Origin: Cristatella mucedo
Lineage: Eukaryota; Bryozoa; Phylactolaemata; Cristatellidae
NCBI GenBank assembly: GCA_009760855.2
Contig: WPIO01000034.1
Coordinates: 3,896,001 to 3,960,000 of the forward strand
DNA length: 64,000 nt
Direction: 5' to 3'
Below are positions 20,447 to 56,762 of this stretch, piece by piece. The notes under the pieces were generated by a model. It saw only the letters and a list, made by a program, of their open reading frames with translations, ran no database searches and had not been told where the DNA came from. Every line of letters begins with the position of its first letter. Positions within the stretch are counted from its first letter, which is position 1. Both the position numbers and the translations under genes were made by a program.

Positions 20447-21292
20447 AGAGAGAGAGAGACGGAGAGAGAGAGAGACAGAGAGAGACAGAGAGAGACAGAG
20501 AGACAGACAGAGACAGACAGAGACAGACAGAGACAGACAGAGACAGACAGAGACAGACAGAGACAGACAGAGACAGACAGAGACAGACAGAGACAGACAG
20601 AGACAGACAGAGACAGACAGAGACAGACAGAGACAGACAGAGACAGACAGAGACAGACAGAGACAGACAGAGACAGACAGAGACAGACAGACAGAGACAG
20701 ACAGAGACAGACAGAGACAGACAGAGACAGACAGAGACAGACAGAGACAGACAGAGACAGACAGAGACAGACAGAGACAGACAGAGACAGACAGAGACAG
20801 ACAGAGACAGACAGAGACAGACAGAGACAGACAGAGACAGACAGAGACAGACAGAGACAGACAGAGACAGACAGACAGAGACAGACAGAGACAGACAGAG
20901 ACAGACAGAGACAGACAGAGACAGACAGAGACAGACAGAGACAGACAGAGACAGACAGAGACAGACAGAGACAGACAGAGACAGACAGAGACAGACAGAG
21001 ACAGACAGAGACAGACAGACAGACAGAGACAGACAGAGACAGACAGAGACAGACAGAGACAGACAGAGACAGACAGACAGAGACAGACAGACAGAGACAG
21101 ACAGACAGAGACAGACAGAGACAGACAGAGACAGACAGAGACAGACAGAGACAGACAGAGACAGACAGAGACAGACAGAGACAGACAGAGACAGACAGAG
21201 ACAGACAGAGACAGACAGAGACAGACAGAGACAGACAGAGACAGACAGAGACAGACAGAGACAGACAGACAGAGACAGACAGAGACAGAGAG
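20447..21292. repeat. 10-bp satellite array (GACAGACAGA)n
   Basis: About 800 bases built of AGACAGACAG decamers, with a few 4-bp slips where an extra GACA appears (for example near 20688, 20872 and 21018). The edges grade into GA-rich sequence. It is open in several frames on both strands (RQTETD repeats and SVCLCLSL repeats), which is an artefact of composition and not evidence for a protein. Confidence 0.97.
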
Positions 21293-22504
21293 AGGGGGAG
21301 GAAGTGACGATCAGCAGACACGCACGATCCGCTATCGATTGTAAAACGCTACTAACAGGCCCATCGAATAAATTGAAGCCAACAGGACCCTAGTTGGAGG
21401 CCGCGTGTGATTTGCCTTCTGCAGTGCCAGTAGCTAAGAGAGTAAGAGAAAAGAGAGAAAGCGAGAGAGTGGATAGCTTGAGTAAAGGCCGATGCACAGG
21501 CTGAAAGTAAATTTCGCTTCGAGGATACGTCACGCGCCGGCATGGAGCTCGCCCCCGTGGGGTAGAAGGAACGTCGGCTGGGGGTGGTAGTGGAACCACG
21601 TGACGGCGATGGCTTCCGCTGACACGCATCACGCCGGGCAGACATCTAGGAAAGTGGCTTTGGTGAGACGCGAACGCTCCGGCGTGGCTGTGCAAAGCCC
21701 GTACGAGCGGTGCACGGTTGGGGTCGTAGAAAACCTTCATACTTGTTACATACGTACTTGTGCGCGATTCGGGGCAGGTTACTAGCGAGTCCTGCTCACC
21801 AGTGGTCGTAACGTTTTTGTCGTGTGCTTTTTGCACGCTGTCTAACCACGATACCTTGCTCGTCACGAGCTCTTAATTATTGCTTCTCTTGGAGTGTGTT
21901 TTCAACCTGGATACAGACATACTTTTCAATCGGCACTATTTGTATGAGCTATACTATTACTATTAATATTTGTATCAACCATAGGGCTGTGTAATTCGTA
22001 GTTGCAATTTGATTCGACAAGCCGATTTATAGTAAATCGTGCTAGATTTCAGTAGATCACAATGATTTTTGGTATGGAGGCAGAGCATTTCCATCGTAAT
22101 TTTCCTGAAAAAATCCTGCCGAAAGGTACACGTCGATAGCATTTAGTGGATCGACAGCATTTATCTTGGCCACAACACTGGTCGTTAAAGGCAAGCGCCG
22201 AACCATCGGCCAAACCGGGGCATACCAGTTTAAAGAGAACATATCTTTTCAGCAGCTCTGCAACTGTTATTGTCTCCTTTGGTAATAATTATATCCCCTC
22301 TGGAAACGAACCGCGAGTTTTCATCCGGATTTCGCGCCGCGATAGCAGCCTGTCTTAGACCCGCCTAATGAAAAATTAGAAGCTTCTATGTCTAGAAACG
22401 CCTCGAATTGGTGCACTGAACACGAGCCACCCTACACGTCTCTAGGCAGAAGTCGTTCTCCTAGCCTGGCCGTCCCTCGCTGGAAATGCAGTAGCCACTT
22501 GAAC
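21293..22504. other. unclassified
   Basis: Mixed-composition sequence without recognisable coding similarity or repeat family. The frames at 21352-21866 are short, overlapping and featureless. Confidence 0.35.
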
Positions 22505-22992
22505 AAGGCGAGATGGGGCCTCCGAGGAGGAGGCTAGATCGGGCCTCTGAGGGGGAGGCTAGATCGGGCCTCCGAGGGGGCGGCTAGATCGGGCCTCCGA
22601 GGGGGCGGCTAGATCGGGCCTCTGAGGGGAGGCTAGATCGGGCCTCTGAGGGGGAGGCTAGATGGGGCCTACGAGGAGGAGGCTAGATGGGGCCTCCGAG
22701 GAGGAGGCTAGATCGGGCCTCCGAGGGGGCGGCTAGATCGGGCCTTCGATGAGGTGGCTAGATGGGGCCTCTGAGGGGGAGGCTAGATCGGGCCTACGAG
22801 GGGGAGGCTAGATCGGGCCTCTGAGGGGGAGGCTAGATCGGGCCTTCGATGAGGTGGCTAGATCGGGCCTTCAATGAGGTGGCTAGATCGGGCCTTCGAT
22901 GAGGTAGCTAGATCGGGCCTTCGATGAGGTGGCTAGATGGGGCCTCTGAGGGGGAGGCTAGATCGGGCCTCCGGGAGGGGGAGGCTAGGAGG
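22505..22992. repeat. 25-bp minisatellite, about 19 copies
   Basis: The unit is TAGATCGGGCCTCCGAGGGG plus GCGGC, with mixed variants (GATGAGGTGGC, GAGGAGGAGGC) arranged in patches, as expected from unequal exchange and local conversion. It is not open over its length. Confidence 0.95.
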
Positions 22993-24049
22993 TAGCTTTT
23001 AGAGAAACTGTAGATTTAAAGGGCTGTAATTTGATTTGGGTCAGCCCAGCCACGCCGCTTTGTCCAGGATCTATAATGATCTATAAGCTTTAGCCGCCAC
23101 CTCTCCATGCTTTAGCCCTACGATCCACTACGATCTTGCCAGGGGATTACTGCTTTCTGTTTTATCCAGCCTTGCGTCGAGAACATCGCAGACCAACTGC
23201 TTAACACAGCTTGTCACCGAGCTCAATGTCTGCGATTGGCAGTCCAGAACGTTTTCAACTTTGAAGGCATTATTTGACCGCTCGTTACGAGCTATGGCGA
23301 TCTACGATGCTTCGCTCGCTCGAAGTAACTCGCCCTCGAATGAATCGGTGGGGCTGCTGTGATTGGCGGGCTTTTCTCGTCGCTCCCGCCTCCTCTAACC
23401 ACGTGCACAAAGCTGACGACGAGCACTCCGCTGGCTCAGTGAACTGCAGCGATCGGGCTCAGTGAACGGGTTTTCAAACGTGGTTTCGTCTGCTTCCGTA
23501 ATAATTTCGAGTTTCCTTAGAATTCACTGCGAGGAAAACAGGAAAACTCAAAGCAAGAAAACTTATTCAGAAAAACTTCGCGTTTTCTAATTTGGTCACC
23601 TTGACAGTTCATTGCACAGACCGTTCCAGCGCATTGAGCAAACGTTAAGCAACACTGCTATCTGCAGTCGCTCCTCTCTTTAATAGCGGCGTGAGCTTGA
23701 GTTTGGCGAACGGAAGAGCCACGACCAAAATATTTTATTATCATTATAAATTATAGGTAAATACTAGTAATACCAGTATATTAATAATATATTATAGTTA
23801 TCAATATTATTATTAATAATTTAATTTAGTATTTTATTATATTAAATTTATTTACTTTAATACCGTCGGCGGAAGGATTCGTCAGGTCTAGGCCTTTTTT
23901 TGGCTGGCCGTGTGCGTTGTTCATCAATAGCTTTCGCAGCAGGGTTACAGAGTGCAAGCACCTTGCCGCCGGTGTCTCATCCGCAAGTGCGTCATTCGGA
24001 GATTGGTGAAGCTGCGGCGTCGGCTTTCGCCCGAACTAGGGCGACTAAA
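22993..24049. other. unclassified, with AT-rich core
   Basis: About 23735-23865 is strongly AT-rich (TATTAATAATAT type). Nothing in the remainder resembles a known gene or repeat. Confidence 0.35.
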
Positions 24050-24095
24050 GTTGTCACTGGCAACGCCCGGCAACCGGGCGTTGCCAGTGACAACT
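24049..24095. repeat. near-perfect inverted repeat, 22-bp stem
   Basis: Left arm 24049-24070 and right arm 24074-24095 are perfect complements around a CAA loop. It lies about 430 bases past the end of Gal3ST copy C (minus strand). A CpG-rich region begins here. Confidence 0.9.
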
Positions 24096-24526
24096 CTAGC
24101 GGGTTCGAGTCGTGCTTCGGGCAGCTGCACGCTGCACAGCCGGCGGCCGCCGGCGCAGGAGCGAGAGCGCAAGATGGCCGCCAAGCGGCCGTTCTGCTCA
24201 AATGTCGATGACTCGGCTCGAGCTCGGCTCGAGTTGTCATCGGACGTGCTCAATTGGTTATCCTCTACTCACACGCGACCGCACGTCGAGCGTTCCGCAT
24301 CGCGCAGCGGCGAGCTGCCCGCGAATGACTTATAGACTGTCGCCCGGAAACGGCTCTCCAAGCAGAGGACGGCGAGCGGCCAAGCGACTGAAGCGCCCAC
24401 TGGTGTGACGGTCCACAACCGAGCGAGCATCGCGGCTCGCCGTCCCTGACGGCAACGACGACGACGACGACGAGGACGGCTCGGCTCGGATTGGGCGGCA
24501 TGCGCGCGCGCGCCCGCGCGTCGGCT
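24096..24526. other. 3' flank of Gal3ST copy C
   Basis: GC-rich sequence downstream of the copy C stop codon. It holds ACG repeats (about 24454-24475). No separate gene is supported. Confidence 0.4.
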
Positions 24527-25801
24527 TCAGGCGCGCGCCGGTCGCGGGGCCGCCGCCGCCGCCGCCACCGCCGCCGCCTCGGGCCAAGCCGCGTGCACCT
24601 GGCTCAGCACCGACGGCTCCGACGCGGCCATGAGCCGACACGAGGCGTTTCTCTTTCCTTCGCGCGTCAGCTCGTACTCGATCAGCTCCGCTCCGGTCGC
24701 CTCGCGAGCGCCGGCCGCCGCGCCGCCACGGTAGCTGGACACGGTGGCGTTGACGCAGTAGGCGCGCCAGGCGCTCTGCACGGCGGCCAGCTCGCGCAGC
24801 GCGTCGCCGCTCGCGAGCCGCCGGTCGGCTCGGACAGCGAGCTCCAGCTTGGACCGGAAGTGATCGTACAGCATCTTGTCGGCCCAGTTCCAGCGGTAGG
24901 CGGCGCGTTGCGCCTCATGCGACGCGATGGGGAGGCCGCTGCCGCTGCCGCCGGCGAGGCGCGCGTTGTTCCTCAGATGCGCCATGTCGCGAACGTCCCA
25001 GCCGAGGACGCCGCTCAGCAGCACCAGGCTCTCGTCGAATCGCTCGGCGACGGCGACGAAGTGGAAGGCCGCGTCGAGTTCGCCGATTCGCGCGCGAACC
25101 CAGTCGGCGGTCGAACGCGAGTAGATGTCGTAGCCGAAGTCGTACATCTGCATGTTGAGCCTGAACGCCGGCCGGCAGCGCAGCACCCTGGTGGCGACCG
25201 GCGCGCCGCCGCCGCCCAGCGCGACGACGAAGCGCTCGAACGTCATGCCGCCCAGGCAGCTGCCGACCTGGTGGTACTCGTACAGCGAGCGCAGCTGCTC
25301 GGCCGGGTCGCGCACGATCGCCACGAACACGGTGTCGGCCGGCATCTGAAGCCTGGCGAGCGGCGAGTGGCGCGCGTGCACGGCCATGACGTCAAAGTGC
25401 GGGTAGGCGGCCGTGCGCTTCGACGCCTCGACGCTGAACGGCCGCGGCCAGAACTGGTGGCTGCCGTCGGCGGGCAGCGCGAACGACAGGTTGCGCTTGA
25501 TGCCATACATGATGATGATGCGCTGCAGCGTCGTGCTGGCGCACTTGTGCGTCTTCAGGAAGTAAACGTGACGCGCGGGCGCCGCGTCTCTGCCGCACGC
25601 GCCTCGGCTGTGGCAGGCAGGCGACAGCGCCGGCGATCGCCGGCCGTCGGTGGCGGAGGGGGCGGCGCGCAGGTCCTCCCAGCGGCGCTCGACCGCCACG
25701 AGCAGGAGGACAGCGGCCGCGAGAGCGGCGATGTGTCGTCGCCGTAAGCTCGACCCCGCGAGTCGCCGGCGACTCGCGCTGCGAGTCGCCGGCGGCGCCA
25801 T
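24527..25801 (-). CDS. galactose-3-O-sulfotransferase-like protein, copy C
   Basis: A single-exon 424-residue paralogue on the opposite strand. I start it at the ATG at 25801, in a good Kozak context (GCGGCCATGG). It yields a basic tail and a clean membrane anchor (about 23-37, HIAALAAAVLLLVAV). The frame is open another 76 codons upstream, but that part is featureless. The PAPS loop is FLKTHKCASTTLQ (about 81-93), the 3'-phosphate site is AIVRDPAEQLRSLYEYH, and the signature is WNWADKMLYDHF. It is clearly more diverged from A and B over most of its length. Bases 25374-25504 are an exception, being identical to copy B. It ends in an Ala-rich tail. Substrate is unknown. Confidence 0.9.
   Translation of the reverse strand: MAPPATRSASRRRLAGSSLRRRHIAALAAAVLLLVAVERRWEDLRAAPSATDGRRSPALSPACHSRGACGRDAAPARHVYFLKTHKCASTTLQRIIIMYGIKRNLSFALPADGSHQFWPRPFSVEASKRTAAYPHFDVMAVHARHSPLARLQMPADTVFVAIVRDPAEQLRSLYEYHQVGSCLGGMTFERFVVALGGGGAPVATRVLRCRPAFRLNMQMYDFGYDIYSRSTADWVRARIGELDAAFHFVAVAERFDESLVLLSGVLGWDVRDMAHLRNNARLAGGSGSGLPIASHEAQRAAYRWNWADKMLYDHFRSKLELAVRADRRLASGDALRELAAVQSAWRAYCVNATVSSYRGGAAAGAREATGAELIEYELTREGKRNASCRLMAASEPSVLSQVHAAWPEAAAVAAAAAAPRPARA
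25758..25777. repeat. perfect 20-bp palindrome in Gal3ST copy C
   Basis: GCGAGTCGCCGGCGACTCGC is self-complementary without a loop and is followed by a partial direct repeat of one arm. It lies inside the codons for the N-terminal cytoplasmic tail. Confidence 0.85.
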
Positions 25802-27627
<1,826 letters not shown>

Positions 27628-27628
<1 letters not shown>

Positions 27629-27673
27629 GGCGCGGTGAGTAGCGCGCGCAAGTGCGCGCTACTCACCGCGCCG
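27628..27673. repeat. inverted repeat, 20-bp stem
   Basis: Arms 27628-27647 and 27654-27673 (core GGCGCGGTGAGTAGCGCGC) are perfect complements around a 6-base loop. Confidence 0.9.
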
Positions 27674-29099
27674 CCTTAAAGAGAGCGCGACCAGAGGCTG
27701 GCAGAAGGAAAGAGCGCGCTCGGCGCTTCGCTTAAGCGGCGGCGGCGGCCGCCGCCGCTGCGATAGATGAGCTCACTGAAATTGTTTTGAGATGGGCACT
27801 CCAAACGCCGTTCGACCGCTCTTCTCGCAGCCGCGCGAGCGTCTTCGTATGCGCCCCGAGCGCCAGCGAACGTCTATCAGCTAGCGTGGCGATGAATCTG
27901 AACGCGCGAAGCTGCGAAGCTGTGCGCCAGAAACGTAGGCAAGACGAGCGATCATCATCCTCGTCCGTCACGTCGCTCCTAACTTGTGGCATCGGATTCA
28001 TTCTACTGAACAAAAAATGTCACCGAGGCATTTTAAAATGCTCTACGACGCATTAAAGCGATTTATGTAACCGAATCGTTGCCTTTTATAAGCCAATGGC
28101 CAGACCAGTGCGAACAAGCAACTGAAATTTCTGCCTTCCAGAGATGCTTCCAGCGACAGCGATTAAAAATAAACATAGCATTCGAGCGCGAGCAACAAAA
28201 CATTGAAGAAATTGGCTGAACAGTGCACTAGGGTAGAACGCAACGACTGCCGAAGCGGTGCGTTAGGTGTTCGCCTCGATGCGGCGACCGGGACCTGGCC
28301 GCCTGAACGCTTCGTGGCCAAGCTTTTGCCTCGTCTTTTTCGAGACTCGGATTACTGGGATCCAAGTGGCGTCGCGCCATTTCTTGCTTTCAGCGAGCAA
28401 ACTTGCACTTGCGCGGAAAGCGGGCTGTTGCAATTCATAGTCAGTTGGCACGCGGCAGCTTGTTAAAACGCATCATCTACGTGCGGCTTTCACAGCCTGT
28501 GTTCGCGAGTTCTGGATCCCTCCACGGGAAAGAACGTACAGTTTCTTTTAGGGGACTTCAGTCACGAACGACTTGGCGGACATTTTCATACGGAAAACGC
28601 GAAATGCGGTCAATTTTGGGAGCGACGACTTGACCGAGACATTCGCTCCGACGGTTCTGCGCGTTCGAGCGTCTGGGCTGGCGCCCTATAATTGAACGAG
28701 CGACGTCTTGCAAAAACAGCTCGCGACACCGGCGGCAGCGCGTGCGCTTAGCCTGCTTTGGCCACGCCTCTTATTCAAGCCGCCTGTGTCTGTGTCTGTG
28801 TCGCCTTGTACTGGATGGATTGCGTCAGCGATTTTGCCTCGGGCACGTTGATTCGTCCATAAGTTTTTGCGACGTCCAAATTCCTAGAAAGTGCCCGTCT
28901 ACTCAAGCGATTCTCCCGCTGCAAAACCTCTTTTACTTTCATCAGGTATAGGCCCGCGAAAGTACGGAGAAATTCCTTTAGGAGACTCAACTACTAAATA
29001 AGACTTCGGCTCATGCCGCGTGTCGCTTCGTCTAGTACGCGAATGCTAGGCTTGAGCTCGCGAGCCTCGGTGAAATCAATTAATGTTTGACTAATTAAT
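27674..29099. other. unclassified
   Basis: GC content falls along this stretch. A short GGC/GCC palindrome lies at about 27739-27759. The small frames show no recognised domain. Confidence 0.35.
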
Positions 29100-29139
29100 G
29101 ACTGTAGGTTAATTAATTAAAATTAATTAACCTACAGTC
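29100..29139. repeat. inverted repeat, 19-bp stem
   Basis: GACTGTAGGTTAATTAATT (29100-29118) and its exact complement (29121-29139) are separated by two bases. Confidence 0.92.
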
Positions 29140-29189
29140 GAAGCCGCAGTGAAGGAGGTGGATGGGGCTTATACGCACGCACGCATGCA

Positions 29190-29348
29190 TGTATAGTCAC
29201 TAGGTAAGGCGGTTTCTCTTCACGGCCTTGGTCCCGAGGTCGTGGGTTCGAATCCTTCGGTGGGCGATCCTTTATCGCCGCTGGCAGCGGCCGTGATAGC
29301 CGTAAAGACTCTCATGTCGCTATACAAAAGAGGCTGTTAAATCAGCTT
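29190..29348 (+). mobile_element. tRNA-derived SINE (family B)
   Basis: It has a B box, GGTTCGAATCC (about 29245-29255), preceded by an A-box-like region. The body (GATCCTTTATCGCC, GTGATAGCCGTAAAGACTC) is shared with copies at about 62030-62178 (+), 45940-46065 (-) and 37665-37795 (-). It is not a functional tRNA gene, since no complete cloverleaf closes around the B box. Confidence 0.65.
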
Positions 29349-30224
29349 GTATTTTATCCCCCTGCAGGTCTAGCGAAAGTGGCTGGGCGGGAAGGACCAG
29401 GTTGGGACTGACCCAACCAAACTGCAGCCGTTCAAGCCCCACTTCGCCAAAAATTACCCCCCCCCCTAGCCTCTCTCTCCCGCCCCCCACCCGGTCGAAG
29501 GTCCGATAGCCATGTCCGAATGGCCACCGGACTTCCGGCTAGGGCTGCCAAGCTGGGAGAAAGGCGCTACGGGGGGGCGTGTGAGGCGGCACGACCCCTG
29601 GGATTTTCTCCACGTGCTATTTTTAGCGAATGCGGTTTAAAGGGCGTCTGAGCGGCGCGCATTCAACGCTGCTTTCGGCGGTAGTTCCTAAAGAAACTAT
29701 AACTGATCCTAAGAGAGAAATACGGTCGTGGACAGTAGCCTGAGGCGGTAACTTCATTTCCAGGCAGGTCCGGTCGAGCGGCGCTGGGGGTCGCACGGGC
29801 AAGAGCGCACGTTTCTCCTGAGGACTTCCGAGTGGCCACGCCCTCTGAACTAAGCATCGGGCTTCACCAAAATGGAATACTAGGTACTAGGACAAAGAAC
29901 CTCGGTCTGGGCGATGCGCCGTCGGAGCATTGCTTCCGGCGGCTTTCTACGGAGGGAGGCTATCGCCGTTCACGTGTAATTATTTAGGTCTGTAGACCGC
30001 ATAGCCTTCGGGTTGCAGCAACAGGCTCGAAACGCGGGGGAGAGGGCATTTCGGGAGGTCTCCTTCGGTTTCAAGTCGGTCTCCTGGGGCTAGCCTCCGG
30101 CTAAGGCACGGCTCGAAATACTGCCGCGTTTACATTGGCCCTGTAGCCCGCTATGCAGCGACGACATGCGGATACTCGTTATCTCAGGAATGCTGACTTG
30201 AAAGGAAATACAAAACGTCCTTAA
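29349..30224. other. unclassified, moderately GC-rich
   Basis: Short homopolymers (C9 near 29460) and no recognisable coding or RNA gene. I compared it by eye with rRNA-like motifs without finding a match. Confidence 0.35.
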
Positions 30225-30345
30225 TTTGAAAGGCACCCTAGGAGAACTAAATCTCTATCCAGGCCTTTTTATATACGCCGCAGGGCTCGAACCCACAGAT
30301 TCCGGTAGTCAAGGCGTTGCCCCTCAAGATCGTGCTTCAGCCCCG
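30225..30345 (-). mobile_element. tRNA-derived SINE (family A), reversed
   Basis: On the minus strand a B-box-like GGTTCGAGCCC (about 30285-30300) is followed by the tail with GGATAGAGATTTAGTTCTCC and a shortened end. Confidence 0.55.
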
Positions 30346-32750
30346 TACTTATATCCTGGCTAAGGCCTCGCACACATAAAGGCACGCCTAGCGAAGGTAC
30401 GTCATGCAGTTTGTTGGTGTTGGCGTCCACGTGATAAGGTGGAGAATCTGGAACTATGACTATGAGTTGTAGACAGCGTGAAGTAATTCTTGCTGTATTC
30501 TACTTCCTATTTATTTATTACTAGTACGTAAGAGCTCCTGCTTCCTTTTTCTCAAGCACATTTCTAATTGTACGCTCTGACAGAAACTGCCCAACGTTTC
30601 AGCGTTCGCATGTGCCAACTGCTTTGGCTATACTCCGCCGCGAGACTCTGGCGCGGCAACAACAAACCGGTCTGCGTTCGCAGCAACAAGCCGCTCGCAA
30701 GATAGAGCGGCAGGTACGCTAGCATCGGCGCTCCTTACAAGGAGCTGTTCGCGTGCATTTTGAAGGAAAGAGCGCTAGACTAAATTTGGCTTATAAGCGA
30801 GGGAAACGCGCGACCTCCACGACTCAGAATAAAAGCCGCCTTTCCTAACCGCCGCGTTCACGATGTCAAGGCTGCCGCTCTTCGGGCCTCCTTGCCTCGG
30901 CTGCAAAGCACAGATAAAGCCCAAGGTCAACGTTGGGCATTTTTTAGGCCATCTGGGCTGGATCGTCGACCATACACATATACGTTTTTCTATCCTTCGC
31001 AACAGAGCGCTTGCTGCTGCCACTTTAGCGACCAGAATTTCTTACTACAAATTCTGATCTACTACAGAATTTCTGACTTCTTATTTCTTTCGCTAACCCA
31101 CAATTTGCGATTGTCCAGCAGCTCGCTTTCCCATCTCGTCACCGTTTCTGCTGTCCTTAAGCAATGGCAAGTAATTCCTCGCCATTGGTTAAGGACAGTC
31201 TTCTCGCATCCGATTCGCTGGTGGAAAAGCTCACGCCATTTAACTTGTAAATATCCCTCGGCTTGTATACGAGAATACGCTGAATCCGCTCCAGCTTCGA
31301 GATACTAACCTCCGGCTACTGCTCGTGAGTTGCCTAATCGTTATCGGCTCATTCCGCTATATAAAAATTCAAACCCGGATGTGACCGAATACTACAGCTA
31401 TCGATGGCTGTTTTTGTTTCTGTACCGAATGGCAGCATTAATCCAGTAATCAACTTGCCGGTTATCCGTATGTAGTAGCAAACGGCCACAGTTGCTTCTG
31501 CCATTCTTCGAGGGATTTTCTTCGACTAGGATTATTTATCTATGTTGCTCTCTTTATCTCTCTTCTCTATTTCCCTCTATCGTCTCTTTACCTCTATTAT
31601 CTCTCTGCGTCAATCTGTCCATCTCCCACTGGCACACTACTAGCATGCATGCAAGCATGCTTCCTAAATACCTGCAGAATCGAGACCCTTTCGACTTTGC
31701 CCCGGGACAGACGTTACGTTTGTAGCTTTCAGCACACAGTTAGCTCATCAAGCGCTGATGACCGTCAGCACACGTTTCGCAGCACAGGTGTAACCTTAGC
31801 AGGACCGTACATTAAAGCAAGCAGCAATCGACATAACCATTGCAACTGCCTAAGGATTACATAACTTAACCCTTATAAATGTCACTGAGATGCAAAGCGA
31901 ATCATCCTAATCTGGCTGGAAAAAAGGGGGGCACATCTCACATTGGACGTAAATGCTCAGACAAGGAGAAGAAGCAAACTATCCACGATACATTAAAGAA
32001 GCAGCCTGGTGAGGCTGCTCGCCCAATTACTAACGTGAAATCTACTTCTAAGCGTGATTAGCAGCAGCAGCACGCGCGCGCGCACGCACGCACGTACAAA
32101 CACGCACGCGCTTCTTGCTCGGATGGCAAATGGAAATTTCGAGAAACCGTGTCCTCGTGCGACGCAAGTTCTTCACTAATTCGTTCTCGAGATGTTCACG
32201 AGAAGCACCAGTAATTAATGCACTCGCTCCAGTAGTACTCCGAGCTCCAGTAAAATTGACACAGATGCATGCACACCACCGATTGGCTGAGATAGTGAAC
32301 TTTGGTTACAATCAGCTCGGCCACATCCGTTGCTATTATTTCTAACCTAGTGCACATAAAACGCCAAACAAGTTTGCCCAATATGTCATACAAGTTCACC
32401 ACTTAATCTCTTTCGATGAATAGGGTCGCTTTTACTTAGATAATTGCATTGCGTCACTTTTCGTGTGCTTTAGGTCCACGGTGAGAATGAACGTCGACAC
32501 TGCAGTGGCTTTGCAAAACCATTAGCTGCAGCACTAACGATGGATAGATAGCATCACGAAGCATCGCTGCCATCGTACCGGTGGGCGGATAAACAGATAT
32601 CATTTAGCCAAGTCAGTTTCGGACAGGGTCATTAGCTACGGCTTACGACATCGGGTGACATCGCACAAGGAATCGTGTGCACTCTCTTCTCGGAGCAGAT
32701 TGTAGGCTCCTGGCAACTAAGTTGCACAAGAAACGACTTGTCTATAGAAC
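30346..32750. other. unclassified, includes 3' flank of GFM1
   Basis: No gene recognised. It contains a hairpin at 31151-31198 and a CACG/CGCG microsatellite at about 32067-32112. The GFM1 3' UTR must run leftward from 32750, but I could not fix its polyadenylation site. Confidence 0.4.
31151..31198. repeat. inverted repeat, 18-bp stem with one mismatch
   Basis: CTGTCCTTAAGCAATGGC (31151-31168) pairs with 31181-31198 with a single mismatch, across a 12-base loop. Confidence 0.85.
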
Positions 32751-56741
<23,991 letters not shown>

Positions 56742-56762
56742 GCACAGGTTGGCAAAGTACAT

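Noticed and set aside
20302-21393. 363-codon frame through the decamer array
   Set aside because: Created by the repeat; the opposite strand is equally open.
22505-22992. Possible CRISPR-like array
   Set aside because: Units are contiguous 25-mers without unique spacers, in a eukaryotic genome; it is a minisatellite.
29190-29348. Functional tRNA gene at the GGTTCGAATCC box
   Set aside because: No closing acceptor stem or anticodon arm, and the body recurs elsewhere as a SINE.
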